Assembly (NCBI RefSeq): GCF_028548395.1
Contig: NZ_JAQQLA010000011.1
Location: 1-64,000 of the forward strand
Source: Vogesella indigofera
GTDB taxonomy: Bacteria > Pseudomonadota > Gammaproteobacteria > Burkholderiales > Chromobacteriaceae
Direction of reading: 5' to 3'
DNA: 64,000 nt
In this document: one piece after another, positions 38,748 to 50,946 of the stretch
How the letters are laid out: every line of letters begins with the position of its first letter
Position numbering within the stretch: position 1 is the first letter of the stretch
Program-made: the position numbers and the translations under genes
The notes under the pieces: generated by a model
Told to the model about the DNA's origin: nothing
Seen by the model: the letters and a program-made list of their open reading frames with translations, nothing else
Database searches by the model: none

Positions 38748-41700
38748 TTACAGCAGCACGCGTTCGATGCCACCGTTGCGGGCGTTGTCGACGTAGTCCT
38801 TCATCCAGTTGTCACCCAGCAGGTGCTTGGCCATTTCCACCACGATGTAGTCGGCCTGGGTGCCGGTGTCGTCGCTGTAGCGGGACAGACCCTGCAGGCA
38901 GGACGGGCAGGAGGTCAGGATCTTCACCGGCTTGTCGGCGTCGCCGAGCTTGGCCAGGTCCTTGTTGATCTCCTCTTCCTTGCGGAAGCGTACCTGGGTG
39001 GCGATGTCCGGGCGGCTGGCGGCAAAGGTGCCGGATTCGCCGCAGCAACGGTCGTTCTGCACCACGCCGCCGCCGAGCAGCTCGTTCACCACCTTGATCG
39101 GCTGGTAGGCCTTCATCGGGGTGTGGCACGGGTCGTGGTACATGTACTTCTGGCCGCCGACGCCGTCCAGCTTCAAGCCCTTCTCCATCAGGTATTCGTG
39201 GATGTCGATGATGCGGCAACCGGGGAAGATCTCCTCGAAGCGGTACTGCGCCAGCTGGTCGTAACAGGTGCCACAGCTGACCACCACGGTCTTGATGTCC
39301 AGGTAGTTCAGCGTGTTGGCCATGCGGTGGAACAGCACGCGGTTCTCGGTGGTGATGGCGTCGCCCTTGTCCTTGAAGCCGGCGCTGGTCTGCGGGTAGC
39401 CGCAGCACAGGTAGCCCGGCGGCAGCACGGTCTGGGTGCCGACGTGCCACAGCATCGCCTGGGTGGCGAGGCCGACCTGGCTGAACAACCGCTCCGAGCC
39501 GCAGCCGGGGAAGTAGAACACCGCTTCCGCGTCTTCGCTGTCCTTCGGATTGCGGATCACCGGGATCACGTTACCGTCTTCCACGTCCAAGAGCGCACGC
39601 GCGGTTTTCTTCGGCAGCCCGCCCGGCATCGGCTTGTTGATGAAGTGGATCACCTGCGCCTTGATCGGCGCCTTGCCCAGCGTCGCCGGCGGCTGCGCTG
39701 TCTGTGTGCCGGTCAGCCCCAGCTTCTTGCCGATGCGGTTGCCCAGGCGCTGCAGCTTGTAGGCGCCGCCGACCAGACCGCTGCGGATGGTCTTGATGGT
39801 GGCCGGGTCCTTGGCGGTGAGGAAGGCCATGCCCAGTGCGGTGCCGGGGTTGAACTTCTTGTTGCCGGTCTTGCGCAGGAAGTTGCGCATCGCCACCGAC
39901 ACGTCGCCGAAGTCGATCTTCACCGGGCACGGCTTCACGCAGCGGTGGCACACGGTGCAGTGGTCGGCGACGTCGGACAGCTCCTCGAAGTGCTTCAGGC
40001 TGACGCCGCGGCGGGTCTGTTCCTCGTACAGGAAGGCTTCGGTCAGCAGGCCGACGCCGAGGATCTTGTTGCGCGGCGAGTACAGCAGGTTGGCGCGCGG
40101 CACGTGGGTGGAGCACACCGGCTTGCACTTGCCGCAGCGCAGGCAGTCCTTCACCGAATCGGAAATCTGGCCGATGTCGGACTGTTCCAGGATCAGCGAT
40201 TCGGCGCCCAGCAGCGAGAACGACGGCGTGTAGGCCATCGCCAGGTCGGCACCCGGCAGCAGCTTGCCCTTGTTGAAGTGGCCGTTGGGGTCGACGCGCG
40301 CCTTGTAGTCGCGGAACGGCTGGATTTCCTCTTCGGTGAGGAATTCCAGCTTGGTGATGCCGATGCCGTGCTCGCCGGAGATCACGCCGTTGAGCGAGCG
40401 TGCCAGCTTCATGATGCGTTCCACCGCGCGGTGCGCGGTCTGCAGCATCTCGTAGTCGTCGGAGTTGACCGGGATGTTGGTGTGCACGTTGCCGTCGCCG
40501 GCGTGCATGTGCAGCGCGACGAAGGCGCGGCCGCGCAGCACCTTCTGCTGGATCAGGCGGATGGCTTCGATAATGGGGCTGTCGGCCTTGCCGGCGAACA
40601 GCGCTTCCAGATCGGCCTGCAGTTCGCGCTTCCAGCTGACGCGCAGCTTGAAGTCGCGCATGGCGATGAACACGCTGGCCTCAAGGTTGGCCGCAGCGTC
40701 TTCCAGTGGTGCCTGCGGCCAACCTTGCACGTACTGCGCCAGCGGCGTGTCGAGGTTGTCCAGCAGCCACTGCCAGCGCTGTTGCACGGCGGTAATCAGC
40801 TCCAGCGCGGTTTCACGGCGGTCGCCGATCAGCTCGTCGGCGGACAGGGTGCCGCCTTCGGTATCCACCGGCAGGCGGCCGTGGAAGAATTCGGCCAGCT
40901 GGCCCAGCAGCTTGATCTTGCTGGCGATCGACAGCTCGATGTTGATGCGCTCGATGCCGTCGCTGTAGTCGCCGAGGCGATCCAGCGGGATCACCACGTC
41001 CTCGTTGATCTTGAAGGCGTTGGTGTGACGGGCGATGGCGGCGGTGCGCGAACGGTCGAGCCAGAAGGTCTTGCGCGCCTCCGGGGTGACGGCGATGAAG
41101 CCTTCGCCGTGGCGGGCGTTGGCGTAGCGCACCACCTGGCTGGCGGCCTCGGCCACCGCGTTTTCATTGTCGGACACGATGTCGGCGATCAGCACCATCT
41201 TCGGCCGGCCCTTGGACTTGGCCTTGGTGGCGTAGCCGACGGCGCGCACGTAGCGCCAGTCGAGGTGCTCCAGGCCGGCCAGCTGCACGCCGGCCAGCAC
41301 GCCGGCGCCGTTCGGCTTGAAGTAGTCGGTGATCTCGACGATGGCGGGCGTGGCTTCGGCCACGGTGCCGAAGAATTCCAGGCACACGGTGCGGGTGTGC
41401 GCCGGCATCTTGTGCAGCACGAAGCGCGCGCTGGTGATGATGCCGTCGGTGCCTTCCTTCTGCACGCCGGGCAGGCCGGCGAGGAACTTGTCGGTGACGT
41501 CCTTGCCGAGGCCGACTTTGCGGAAGCTGCGGCCCGGAACGTCCAGCTGCTCGCTGGAGATCACGGTCTGGCCGTCGTCCTGCAGGCGGCTGACGCGGAA
41601 GCTGGCGACATCGACGTCGTGGATCTTGCCGTAGTTGTGATTGAGGCGTTCGACGAACAGCCAGTTGCCGTCCGGGTCGACCATCTTCCAGCTGGCGAGG

Positions 41701-42593
41701 TTGTCCAGCGCGGTGCCCCACAGCACCGCCTTCTTGCCGCCGGCGTTCATCGCCACGTTGCCGCCGATACAGGAGGCTTCCGCCGAGGTCGGGTCCACCG
41801 CGAACACCAGGCCAGCGGCGCTGGCCGCTTCGGATACGCGGGCGGTGACCACCCCGGCGCCGCACTGGATGGTGGCGCGCTTGCCGTCGAGGCCCGGCAG
41901 GGCGATGTATTCGACGCCGACGTGACGGTCGAGCTTCTCGGTGTTGATCACCGCCGAGCGCTTGTCCAGCGGCACCGCGCCGCCGGTGTAGCCGGTGCCG
42001 CCGCCGCGCGGGATGATGGTCAGTTCCAGTTCGATACAGGCCTTCACCAGCGGCGCGATCTCGGCTTCGGTATCCGGGCACAGCACCACGAACGGGTACT
42101 CGACGCGCCAGTCGGTGGCGTCGGTGACGTGCGACACCCGCGCCAGGCCGTCGAACAGGATGTTGTCGCGGCGGGTGATCTTGCCGAAGCGCTTGAGGAT
42201 GGCGGCGCGCAGCTCGCGCGTCTCGCCGAACTGCTGCTCGAAGCTGTCCACCGCCTGATAGGCGGCGGCGATCATGCGGCCAACCTTGTCGTTGCCGTCA
42301 CGGCGCTTGTCCACTTCGCCGAGGCGGTGGCGCAGCGCGCCGACCAGCGCGGTCAGGCGCTGCGGGTTATCCAGCAGGTCATCGACCAGATAGGGGTTGC
42401 GGTCCACCACCCAGATGTCGCCCAGCACCTCGAAAAGCATACGGGCAGAACGGCCTGTTTTCCGTTCTGCCCGTAGCTCTTCGAGTAATTGCCACATCGG
42501 TTCGCCCAGCAGGCGAATGATGATCTCGCGATCCGAATATGAGGTGTAGTTGTACGGGATTTCCCGTACGCGTGTGTGAGTGGTGGCGCTCAT
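38748..42593 (-). CDS. Large FAD-linked oxidoreductase with 4Fe-4S and CCG domains (DUF3683 type)
   Basis: 1281 residues. An N-terminal DUF3683-like segment, then the FAD-binding PCMH domain ([40 protein letters not shown]), an FAD-oxidase C-terminal domain ([27 protein letters not shown]), a ferredoxin-like module ([11 protein letters not shown] and [12 protein letters not shown]) and two CCG domains ([11 protein letters not shown]...CCGYPQ and SCGTCYDQL...CCGESGTF). This joins in one chain what D-lactate or glycolate oxidases spread over several subunits. Substrate unknown; D-2-hydroxyacids are likely. Three repeat copies lie inside the gene. Confidence 0.88.
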   Translation of the reverse strand: MSATTHTRVREIPYNYTSYSDREIIIRLLGEPMWQLLEELRAERKTGRSARMLFEVLGDIWVVDRNPYLVDDLLDNPQRLTALVGALRHRLGEVDKRRDGNDKVGRMIAAAYQAVDSFEQQFGETRELRAAILKRFGKITRRDNILFDGLARVSHVTDATDWRVEYPFVVLCPDTEAEIAPLVKACIELELTIIPRGGGTGYTGGAVPLDKRSAVINTEKLDRHVGVEYIALPGLDGKRATIQCGAGVVTARVSEAASAAGLVFAVDPTSAEASCIGGNVAMNAGGKKAVLWGTALDNLASWKMVDPDGNWLFVERLNHNYGKIHDVDVASFRVSRLQDDGQTVISSEQLDVPGRSFRKVGLGKDVTDKFLAGLPGVQKEGTDGIITSARFVLHKMPAHTRTVCLEFFGTVAEATPAIVEITDYFKPNGAGVLAGVQLAGLEHLDWRYVRAVGYATKAKSKGRPKMVLIADIVSDNENAVAEAASQVVRYANARHGEGFIAVTPEARKTFWLDRSRTAAIARHTNAFKINEDVVIPLDRLGDYSDGIERINIELSIASKIKLLGQLAEFFHGRLPVDTEGGTLSADELIGDRRETALELITAVQQRWQWLLDNLDTPLAQYVQGWPQAPLEDAAANLEASVFIAMRDFKLRVSWKRELQADLEALFAGKADSPIIEAIRLIQQKVLRGRAFVALHMHAGDGNVHTNIPVNSDDYEMLQTAHRAVERIMKLARSLNGVISGEHGIGITKLEFLTEEEIQPFRDYKARVDPNGHFNKGKLLPGADLAMAYTPSFSLLGAESLILEQSDIGQISDSVKDCLRCGKCKPVCSTHVPRANLLYSPRNKILGVGLLTEAFLYEEQTRRGVSLKHFEELSDVADHCTVCHRCVKPCPVKIDFGDVSVAMRNFLRKTGNKKFNPGTALGMAFLTAKDPATIKTIRSGLVGGAYKLQRLGNRIGKKLGLTGTQTAQPPATLGKAPIKAQVIHFINKPMPGGLPKKTARALLDVEDGNVIPVIRNPKDSEDAEAVFYFPGCGSERLFSQVGLATQAMLWHVGTQTVLPPGYLCCGYPQTSAGFKDKGDAITTENRVLFHRMANTLNYLDIKTVVVSCGTCYDQLAQYRFEEIFPGCRIIDIHEYLMEKGLKLDGVGGQKYMYHDPCHTPMKAYQPIKVVNELLGGGVVQNDRCCGESGTFAASRPDIATQVRFRKEEEINKDLAKLGDADKPVKILTSCPSCLQGLSRYSDDTGTQADYIVVEMAKHLLGDNWMKDYVDNARNGGIERVLL
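40685..40724. repeat. Inverted pair of GGTTGGCCGCA repeats inside the oxidoreductase gene
   Basis: Exact cores at 40685-40695 (+) and 40714-40724 (-), 18 bp apart, in coding DNA. On the minus coding strand they are read as Q-G-W-P-Q and A-A-N-L-E, different frames for each copy, so the DNA word rather than the peptide is conserved. Confidence 0.9.
42275..42285 (-). repeat. GGTTGGCCGCA repeat copy inside the oxidoreductase gene
   Basis: Exact core, read in the gene as K-V-G-R-M. Confidence 0.9.
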
Positions 42594-42806
42594 TATGTCC
42601 CTGAACTTCGGCGATTATTTGTGGAGAGTTGCCGCGATTTTACCGCAAATGCTGCGCCGCGAAAAATGCCGCTAACGTCAGGCTGATATAACCGTTAGTG
42701 ATTGGCTATTGTCGACATTATGCAAATAACGTGAACCGTCGTTTGCGGGCGCCGCATGGCAACTGGCGGCCAGGATCGGCCGCCAGCAGGGCGCAATGGG
42801 GAGGGG

Positions 42807-43781
42807 TCAGGTCGCGAGCTGGGCCGCCAGCCGCACCGCCTCGAACAGGCTGCCGGGATCGGCGCGGCCGGTGGCGGCGAGATCGAGCGCGGTGCCGTGA
42901 TCGACCGAGGTGCGGATGATGGGCAGGCCCAAGGTGATGTTGATGCCGGCACCGAAGCTGGCGTGCTTCAGCACCGGCAGGCCCTGGTCGTGGTACATCG
43001 CCAGTACCGCGTCGCCCTGCGCCAGCTTGTCCGGGTTGAACAGGGTGTCGGCCGGCAGTGGGCCGATCAGGTTCATACCTTCCGCGCGCAATGCGGCCAA
43101 CGTTGGCTCGATGACGTCGATTTCCTCGCGACCCATGTGGCCGCCCTCGCCGGCGTGCGGATTGAGGCCGGCCACCAGGATGCGTGGCGCGGCGATGCCG
43201 AACTTGCTGACCAGGTCGGCGTGCAGGATGCGGATGACCGCCGTCAGACTCTCCTGGGTGATGGCGTCCGGCACCGCGCGCAGCGGCAGGTGGGTGGTGG
43301 CCAGCGCCACGCGCATGCCGCCGCCGGCCAGCATCATCACCACCAGTGGCGTGGCGGTATGCTCGGCGAGGTACTCGGTGTGGCCGGAGAACGCTACGCC
43401 GGCGTCATTGATCACGCCCTTGTGCACCGGCGCGGTGACCATGGCGGCGAACTCGCCACGCACGCAGCCGGCGATGGCGACGTCCAGCGTGGCCAGCACG
43501 TAGCGGCCGTTGGCGGCATCCAGCACTCCCGGCCGGCAGGGCGCCGCCAGCGGCACGTGCCACACTTCCAGCGCCCCGGCCGGTGCTGGCTGCGTGCGCC
43601 GGTAGTCGACCAGCGGCACGTCCAGTCCCAGCGCAGCGGCGCGCTGTTGCAGCAGGTTCTTGTCGGCGATGACGACGCAGCGCGCCGGCAGCGCCAGCTG
43701 TGGCAGGCGCAGCACCAGGTCGGGGCCGATGCCGGCCGGTTCGCCTGCGGTGACGGCGAGGAGGGGGAGCGGGGTGGACAT
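42807..43781 (-). CDS. pdxA: 4-hydroxythreonine-4-phosphate dehydrogenase PdxA
   Basis: 324 residues. Vitamin B6 synthesis enzyme: oxidises 4-phosphohydroxythreonine with NAD. Motifs: [66 protein letters not shown] and [22 protein letters not shown]. Follows surA and lptD in one leftward cluster, as in many proteobacteria. ATG 43781 begins at the family start. The 213 bases after it (42594-42806) hold no other feature I recognise. Confidence 0.95.
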   Translation of the reverse strand: MSTPLPLLAVTAGEPAGIGPDLVLRLPQLALPARCVVIADKNLLQQRAAALGLDVPLVDYRRTQPAPAGALEVWHVPLAAPCRPGVLDAANGRYVLATLDVAIAGCVRGEFAAMVTAPVHKGVINDAGVAFSGHTEYLAEHTATPLVVMMLAGGGMRVALATTHLPLRAVPDAITQESLTAVIRILHADLVSKFGIAAPRILVAGLNPHAGEGGHMGREEIDVIEPTLAALRAEGMNLIGPLPADTLFNPDKLAQGDAVLAMYHDQGLPVLKHASFGAGINITLGLPIIRTSVDHGTALDLAATGRADPGSLFEAVRLAAQLAT

Positions 43782-43859
43782 GGCGGCTTCCAGCAATAAA
43801 AGGGCGGCAATAAAAGGGGCAGCAATAAAAAAGGCCGATGCGAGCATCGGCCTGTGGGG

Positions 43860-45140
43860 TTATTTTTCGATCAGCCGGTCATCGATGAAGGCCGAGGCGC
43901 GCAGTTGCTGCAACCAGTCGTTGTAGTTCTGCTCTGCCTTGCGCTGGCGGATCTGCTGCTTGATCGCCAGCTTGGCGCGTTCGCCGGACACGTCCTGGCT
44001 GCGCACTTCTTCCAGCCGGATCAGGTGCCAGCCGAACGGGCTGCGCACCGGCTCGCTGTTGTGGCCGGGTTGCAGCGCGTTGAAGGCGCGCTCGAATTCC
44101 GGCACCGTGTCGCCGGGGTTGAGCCAGCCCAGATCGCCGCCGAGCGAGGCGCTACCGTCTTCGGAGAACTGGCGGGCCACCGCCTCGAAGCTGGCGCCGC
44201 GCTGCAGGCGGTCCTGCACCTGCAGGATGCGCGCCTTGGCTTCCGCTTCCGAGGTGGCTTCGTTGGTCTTGATCAGGATGTGGCGCACCTTGTGTTGTTG
44301 CACCAGCTGCTCGCCGGCGCTGTTGCGCTTGTCGGACAGCTTGAACAGGAACAGGCTGCCGTTGGCGCGCACGATGTCGGTGACGTCGCCGACCTTCATG
44401 CTGTCCAGCAGCTGGATGAAGTCCGGCGGCAACGCGCTGGCGCCTTTCCAGCCCATGTCGCCGCCGTTGAGCGCGGTGGCGGCTTCGGAGTAGCGGGCGG
44501 CCACTTCGGCGAACGGCTGGCCGTTACGGATCGCCTGCTGCGCTTCCTGCAGTCGCAGTCGCAGTTTCTCGATCTGCGCGGCATCAGCGCGTTCCGGCAC
44601 GTTGAGCTGGATCATCGCCAGCCGGTACTCGGCGTTGGACAGTCCCTGGGTGCTCTTCAGTACCTGTTCCACTTCGCTGTCGGTGACATTGACGCGACCG
44701 GCGATCTCGCGTTCCTTGATGCGGTCCAGCAGCAGGTCTTTGCGCAGGCTCTTGCGGAATTGCTCCAGCGACAGTCCGTCCTGCTGCAGGCGGGCGTACA
44801 GCCCCTGCAGGTCGGTCTTGTTCTGCGCCGCCAGCCGTTGCAGGGTCTGGTCGATTTCGCTTTCGCTGACGCGCAGGCCGTTGCTGGCGGCGTACTGCAG
44901 CTGCAGCTGCTCGTTGACCATCAGGTCCAGCACCTGCCGCGACAGCACGCTGGCCGGCGGCAGCGCCACGTTCTGCCGTTTCAGGCTGGCGGTGATTTCG
45001 GCTTCGCGCTGTTGCAGTTCGCTCAGCGTGATCACGCCGTTGTTGATCACGGCGACGATGCGGTCGGCGGTCTGCACGGCAGCGCTGGCCGGGGTGGCCA
45101 GGCTGAGGGCGAGGGTCGCGGCAAGAAGGAGCTGTTTCAT
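43860..45140 (-). CDS. surA: Periplasmic chaperone/peptidyl-prolyl isomerase SurA
   Basis: 426 residues: signal peptide (to ATPASAA), N-terminal chaperone region (DRIVAVINNGVITLSELQQR), and two parvulin domains, of which the second is the more complete (HKVRHILIKTNEATSEAEAKARI, FSEDGSASLGGDLGWLNPG, PFGWHLIRLEEVR). SurA helps fold outer-membrane proteins including LptD. Its start overlaps the lptD stop by one base (TGATG), so the chaperone and a main client are translated together. Confidence 0.95.
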   Translation of the reverse strand: MKQLLLAATLALSLATPASAAVQTADRIVAVINNGVITLSELQQREAEITASLKRQNVALPPASVLSRQVLDLMVNEQLQLQYAASNGLRVSESEIDQTLQRLAAQNKTDLQGLYARLQQDGLSLEQFRKSLRKDLLLDRIKEREIAGRVNVTDSEVEQVLKSTQGLSNAEYRLAMIQLNVPERADAAQIEKLRLRLQEAQQAIRNGQPFAEVAARYSEAATALNGGDMGWKGASALPPDFIQLLDSMKVGDVTDIVRANGSLFLFKLSDKRNSAGEQLVQQHKVRHILIKTNEATSEAEAKARILQVQDRLQRGASFEAVARQFSEDGSASLGGDLGWLNPGDTVPEFERAFNALQPGHNSEPVRSPFGWHLIRLEEVRSQDVSGERAKLAIKQQIRQRKAEQNYNDWLQQLRASAFIDDRLIEK

Positions 45141-47332
45141 CAGTTACCTGTTGTCTCGTTGATTGGGCTGTAGCCCGGAATGGCTAGGCGCAGGGCATTG
45201 AGCGGATTGCTGCCGACGCTGCTGAAGTCTTTCAGCTCCAGCTGCAGGAACACGGCATTCTTGGTCTTGTCGAGGTCGGTGACGTAGCGCTGGCCGACCA
45301 CGCGCATGCTCCAGCAGCCATCGTTGTACTCCACCCCGGCCAGTTGCTCCAACGCTTTTTTGTCGCGCAGCGAGTAGTTCTGCCGCGCCACCGCGTACCA
45401 GCGCGGCGCGATCGGCCACTGGCCGGCGACATCGACCTGGCGCAAGGTGTCGCGCTCGCTGCCGCTGCCGATCAGTTCGTCACGGCCGTAGCGGTAGCGC
45501 ACGCTGAGGGTCTTGCCCGGTGCCGGGTTGTAGCGCAGCTGCGCATTGTAGCGTTCGGTCTTGGACAGCGCTTGGTTGTACTGGTAGGAACCGTCCAGTC
45601 GCAGGCTGTGGCTGAGGTCGCCGCCGACGGTCACGAGCAGGTCGGAACCGGCCTCGCTGCGTTCGCTGCTGCTACCGTCGAGGCTGATGTCGTCACGGCT
45701 GAGGTAGAAGCGCTGGCCGATGGCGACGCGCAGGCGTTCCAGCCCGTTCTCCTTGTCCAGGTAGCGGCTGGTCAGCGCCGCGGTGACCTGGTTGGCGGCA
45801 TTGATGCGATCGTGACCGGAGAAGCGGTTCTCGGTGAACAGCTGCGCAAAGTTGAAGTCGTTTTCCGAGGTGTCGAAGTTGGGCAGGCTGGACTGCTCGA
45901 CTTTCGGGATCTTCACGTAGAACAGGCGCGGCTCCAGCGTCTGGTTCATGTCACGGCCGAACAGCGTGCTGTCGCGCTCGAAGTACAGGCCGCTGTCGAG
46001 GCTGACGATCGGTAGCGTGCGTTCGTCGCTGCGCACCGTCTGGCTGCTGTCGCTGTTGGCCAGTTCGTAGCGGGTAAAGTGGACGCCGACTTTCGGGCGC
46101 AGGAAACCCCACGGCCGCTCGATGGCATAGCTCAGGCTGGGATAGGCCACCAGTCGCGTGCCTTCCTGCTTGCTGCTGTGGCTGAAGCGGGTCAGCTCGC
46201 TTTCGAGCTTGCTGCTGAAACCGGCGAACTGCTGGCGGGCGTTGATGCTCAGCTGCGGCAGACGCGCGTAAGGCTCTTCCACCGTGTCGTTCTCATCCTG
46301 CAGTGTCTGGTAGCGCTGCGCTGTCAGCGTTACCGATCCCCACTCAGGCCGGTAGCTGAGCCAGGCCTCGCGCTTGAGGTTGACGTTGGCCGCACTGCTG
46401 ACGCGGTCACCGAAGTCGTCGAAATAGTCGTCATCGGACACGTAGGCACCGTTGGCACCCAGGCTCAGCGCCGGTGCCAGCTGCTGCACGTGTTCGCCTT
46501 TCCACAGGAAACGGCTCTGCTCGCTTTTCTTGTCGTTGGGTAGCTGCTCGGTATACAGCTGGCCCTGGGCCTCCGGCAGCAGGTAGCGTCCTTCCAGCCC
46601 CAGCATCATGCCGCGCTGTTCGATGTAGCGTGGGGTAATGGTGGCGTCGTAGTTCGGCGCGATGTTCCAGTAGTAGGGCAGCGACACCTGCAGCCCGTCG
46701 CTGCCGGTGCTGATGGTGGGGAACAGCAGCCCGCTCTTGCGGCCGCCGTCCAGCGGGAAGTCGATCCACGGTGTGTACAGGATAGGCACGCCCTGGAATT
46801 CCACCCGCGCATTGCGCGCCACGCCGACATTGCGACCGTAGTCGAGGTCGATGGTGCTGGCCTTCAGGTACCAGGAGTCGTCGTTGGGGTCACAGGTGTT
46901 GGCGCGTGCGCTGCGCAGGCGGTAGTTGTCCTTGCCCTGGAATTCCAGCTTGCCGGCATTGCCGCGCAGCGTCTTGCCGTCGCGGCCGAAGCTGAAGCTC
47001 GCGTTGCTGGCACTGCCGCTGCGCTCGCCCAGCAGGTAGTCGAGCTGCTCCGCCTCGATGCGACCATCCGCCTGAGTCAGCCGCACCCGCTCGCCGGCGC
47101 GCAACTGCTGGCGCTGGACGAAGTATTCCAGCCAGTCGGCCTCGACGGTCTGGTCGTCGCGGGTGGCCTTCACCTGGCCGCTGGCCTTCAGATCGACGTC
47201 CATCTGGCCGCTCAGGGTGTCGGATTCGACACTCAGCGTGCCCGCCGGCAGGAAGTCCGCCTGCGCCAGCGGCAGCAGGAACAGGGGGAGCAAGGCCGCC
47301 ATCACGGGCGTCAAACGGAAGCGTGTCTGCAT
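45140..47332 (-). CDS. lptD: LPS-assembly outer-membrane protein LptD
   Basis: 730 residues: signal peptide (to AQA), a periplasmic OstA/LptA-like domain (ASGQVKATRDDQTVEADWLEY, split), then the LptD beta-barrel with many YxL/xRY strands. Only two cysteines are apparent in the mature protein, near residues 145 (TCDPND) and 672 (DGCWSM). One disulfide between domains could form, compared with the two of E. coli. It inserts LPS in the outer leaflet together with LptE. Divergent from amgK. Confidence 0.95.
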   Translation of the reverse strand: MQTRFRLTPVMAALLPLFLLPLAQADFLPAGTLSVESDTLSGQMDVDLKASGQVKATRDDQTVEADWLEYFVQRQQLRAGERVRLTQADGRIEAEQLDYLLGERSGSASNASFSFGRDGKTLRGNAGKLEFQGKDNYRLRSARANTCDPNDDSWYLKASTIDLDYGRNVGVARNARVEFQGVPILYTPWIDFPLDGGRKSGLLFPTISTGSDGLQVSLPYYWNIAPNYDATITPRYIEQRGMMLGLEGRYLLPEAQGQLYTEQLPNDKKSEQSRFLWKGEHVQQLAPALSLGANGAYVSDDDYFDDFGDRVSSAANVNLKREAWLSYRPEWGSVTLTAQRYQTLQDENDTVEEPYARLPQLSINARQQFAGFSSKLESELTRFSHSSKQEGTRLVAYPSLSYAIERPWGFLRPKVGVHFTRYELANSDSSQTVRSDERTLPIVSLDSGLYFERDSTLFGRDMNQTLEPRLFYVKIPKVEQSSLPNFDTSENDFNFAQLFTENRFSGHDRINAANQVTAALTSRYLDKENGLERLRVAIGQRFYLSRDDISLDGSSSERSEAGSDLLVTVGGDLSHSLRLDGSYQYNQALSKTERYNAQLRYNPAPGKTLSVRYRYGRDELIGSGSERDTLRQVDVAGQWPIAPRWYAVARQNYSLRDKKALEQLAGVEYNDGCWSMRVVGQRYVTDLDKTKNAVFLQLELKDFSSVGSNPLNALRLAIPGYSPINETTGN

Positions 47333-47418
47333 CGGAAGAAGTCGAGCCGGCCATGTTGGGGCGCGGTCAAAGCGGTTACAATCGCGTCATTGTACCCAAT
47401 TTGCCGATATACGCGACT

Positions 47419-48465
47419 ATGCAGCGACTCGAAGCCCTGAAAGCGTGGCTGGCCACGCAGTTTCCCGATCAGACCATCACGGTGGAATTCGCCGCCGCCG
47501 ATGCTGATTTCCGCCGTTACTTCCGTGCCACCTTCCCCGATGGCACTACCCGCATCGTGATGGACGCGCCGCCGGAAAAGATGAACACCGACGCCTACGT
47601 CAGCGTGCGCGAACTGTTTGCGCCGGCGGCCAACGTGCCGGCGATCCTGCTGCGCGACCGCGAGCAGGGCTTCATGCTGCTGGAGGACCTCGGCACCATC
47701 ACCCTGCTGGCGGCGTTGCAGCACGATGAGTGGGAAATGGTGCGCAAGCACCTGCTGCTCGAAGCGGTCGATACCCTGATCGAGATCCAGAAGATCAGCC
47801 AGCCCGGCGTGCTGCCGGACTACGACCACGCGCTGCTCAGCCGCGAACTGAACCTGTTCCCGGAGTGGTACGTGGCCAAGGAATTGGGCAAGCCGCTGAC
47901 CTATGCCCAGCGCCAGCTGTGGGACGCGGCGCTGCAGGTGCTGCTGCCGCGCATCGAGGCGCAGGGCAAGGTCTACGTGCATCGCGACTACATCGTGCGC
48001 AACCTGATGCTGACCCCGGGCAAGCCGGGCGTGCTCGACTTCCAGGACGCGGTATACGGTCCGGTCAGCTACGACATCGTGTCGCTGCTGCGTGACGCCT
48101 TCATCGGCTGGGACGAGGAGTTCGTGCTCGACATCGCCATCCGTTACTGGGAAAAGGCGCGCGCCGCCGGCCTGCCGGTGGCGGCCACCATCGACGAGTT
48201 CTACCGCGATTTCGAGTGGATGGGCGTGCAGCGCCACCTGAAAGTGGCCGGCATCTTCGCCCGTCTCTACCACCGCGACGGCAAGGACAAGTACCGCGCC
48301 GAGATCCCGCGCTTCATCAAGTACCTGAAGAAGACCAGCCGCCGCTATCACGAGCTGCAGCCGCTGTTCCAGCTGCTGGTGGAGCTGGTCGGCCTCGACG
48401 AGGACGATAACGACGACAGCATCGGCTCGGTGTTCAGCCATACCCGCATCTCGTCCGACCAGTAA
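47419..48465 (+). CDS. amgK: N-acetylmuramate/N-acetylglucosamine kinase AmgK
   Basis: 348 residues, aminoglycoside-phosphotransferase fold. FMLLEDLGTITLLAAL, catalytic loop VYVHRDYIVRNLML and metal-binding LDFQDAVYGPVSYDIVSLLRD are present. With MurU it phosphorylates cell-wall sugars for direct recycling to UDP-MurNAc, bypassing de novo synthesis and hence fosfomycin inhibition. ATG 47419 is used; the longer frame begins inside lptD. A 12-bp GC-rich hairpin (48473-48509) separates it from murU. Confidence 0.9.
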   Translation: MQRLEALKAWLATQFPDQTITVEFAAADADFRRYFRATFPDGTTRIVMDAPPEKMNTDAYVSVRELFAPAANVPAILLRDREQGFMLLEDLGTITLLAALQHDEWEMVRKHLLLEAVDTLIEIQKISQPGVLPDYDHALLSRELNLFPEWYVAKELGKPLTYAQRQLWDAALQVLLPRIEAQGKVYVHRDYIVRNLMLTPGKPGVLDFQDAVYGPVSYDIVSLLRDAFIGWDEEFVLDIAIRYWEKARAAGLPVAATIDEFYRDFEWMGVQRHLKVAGIFARLYHRDGKDKYRAEIPRFIKYLKKTSRRYHELQPLFQLLVELVGLDEDDNDDSIGSVFSHTRISSDQ

Positions 48466-49760
<1,295 letters not shown>

Positions 49761-49769
49761 GCGGCGGCC

Positions 49770-49780
49770 TGCGGCCAACC
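49770..49780 (-). repeat. GGTTGGCCGCA repeat copy downstream of ruvC
   Basis: Exact core, nine bases after the ruvC stop; no partner in inverted orientation nearby. Confidence 0.9.
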
Positions 49781-49877
49781 TTGGGCGCGACGGGGTGTCG
49801 TTGCATCACTTCTATATTACCCACCCGTATCGCGGCCACTCGTCCCGGGCGGGTTCGTCCCGGTCACACGCCGCAAT

Positions 49878-49907
49878 GGTACAGCGCTCAGGGGTACAGC
49901 GCTCAGG
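49878..49907 (+). repeat. Two tandem copies of a 15-bp unit (GGTACAGCGCTCAGG)
   Basis: Units at 49878-49892 and 49893-49907. AGCGCTCAGGC occurs again at 51010-51020 on the other side of the GAF-GGDEF gene, in the same orientation. Confidence 0.7.
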
Positions 49908-50946
49908 CGCGCTGTTTTCTGGCCTGTTTCACCACATACATTTCGCTGTCGGCCAGATGGACGGCGTCGGCGCTGCGCAGTCCGAACGGGGCGAGCGGCA
50001 CGACACCGACACTGGCCCCGCTGTAGGCGACGCGGTGACCGGCCACCTGGTAGTCGCCGGCTGTCAGAGCCGACAGCCGCTGTTGCAGCGCGCGCGCCGC
50101 GCTGGCCGGCTCGCCGGTGGTAATCAGTGCTCCCGGCACGCCGCCACTCGTCCATGCCGGCCCCGGGCCGATGAACAGAAACTCGTCCCCGCCCATCCGC
50201 CCCAGCATTTCCGTCGCGCGCAAGCCGGATTGCAGGCGTTGCGCGATCGCCTGCAGGAAGTCGTCGCCGGCCTGGTGGCCGTGGCGGTCGTTGATCTGCT
50301 TGAAACCGTCAAGGTCGATCACCCCGACCAGGATGCTGCTGCCGGTGCGCACCGCCTGCGCCAGCAGCCGTTCCAGTTCGTCGAACAGTGCGCGGCGGTT
50401 GGGCAGCGCGGTCAGCGGGTCGGTCAGCGCATAGCTGGCCAGTTGGGCGTTGGCGCGCTGCAGGTTTTCCAGCAGCATTTCCCGCTCGATGAAGTTGGCC
50501 GCGATGTTGGCAAACAGTTGCAGCAGCGTTTCGGTTTCGGCGCTGATCGTCACCGCGCGGACGCTGGCGGCGCACAAGGTGCCCAGCAGCCCGCCGTCAG
50601 CGCTGCGCACCGGTGCGCTGATGTAACTCTTGATGCCGAGCTGGCGCGCCGCGTCGGAATCGCCCCACAACGTACTGACCTGGTTGGTCGACAGGGTGCC
50701 GGAGTCCAGTGAGCGCTTGCACAAGGTGTCTTCCCACGGCACGCTCAGCCCTTCCGGGATCTGCATCTCACCACTGTTGCGCGCATAGCGCACATGCTGC
50801 AGGCCTAGTCCCAGCTCGATATTGGTGAGGTAGGTGGACTCCATGCCGGTGATGCTGCCCAGCATCTCGAGCACCGGGCGAATCAGCTGATCAATGGTCC
50901 GGGCCGTATTCAGGGACAGCGAGAGTTGCGAGAGGATCGGGTCCAT
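49903..50946 (-). CDS. GAF-GGDEF diguanylate cyclase
   Basis: 347 residues, cytosolic. N-terminal GAF domain (about 8-150; VPWEDTLCKRSLDSG and KSYISAPVRSADGGLLGTLCAAS are typical), then GGDEF (about 175-340; LTDPLTALPNRRALFDEL, VIDLDGFKQINDRHGHQAGDDFL, RMGGDEFLFIG). The active motif is intact; the I-site position reads RATE rather than RxxD, so product inhibition may be weak. ATG 50946 is used; the frame extends five codons to a TTG. Confidence 0.88.
   Translation of the reverse strand: MDPILSQLSLSLNTARTIDQLIRPVLEMLGSITGMESTYLTNIELGLGLQHVRYARNSGEMQIPEGLSVPWEDTLCKRSLDSGTLSTNQVSTLWGDSDAARQLGIKSYISAPVRSADGGLLGTLCAASVRAVTISAETETLLQLFANIAANFIEREMLLENLQRANAQLASYALTDPLTALPNRRALFDELERLLAQAVRTGSSILVGVIDLDGFKQINDRHGHQAGDDFLQAIAQRLQSGLRATEMLGRMGGDEFLFIGPGPAWTSGGVPGALITTGEPASAARALQQRLSALTAGDYQVAGHRVAYSGASVGVVPLAPFGLRSADAVHLADSEMYVVKQARKQRA

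Noticed and set aside
38718..42476. 1252-codon open frame on the plus strand
   Set aside because: It is the antisense shadow of the FAD/Fe-S oxidoreductase, whose motifs are unmistakable. High GC leaves antisense frames open.
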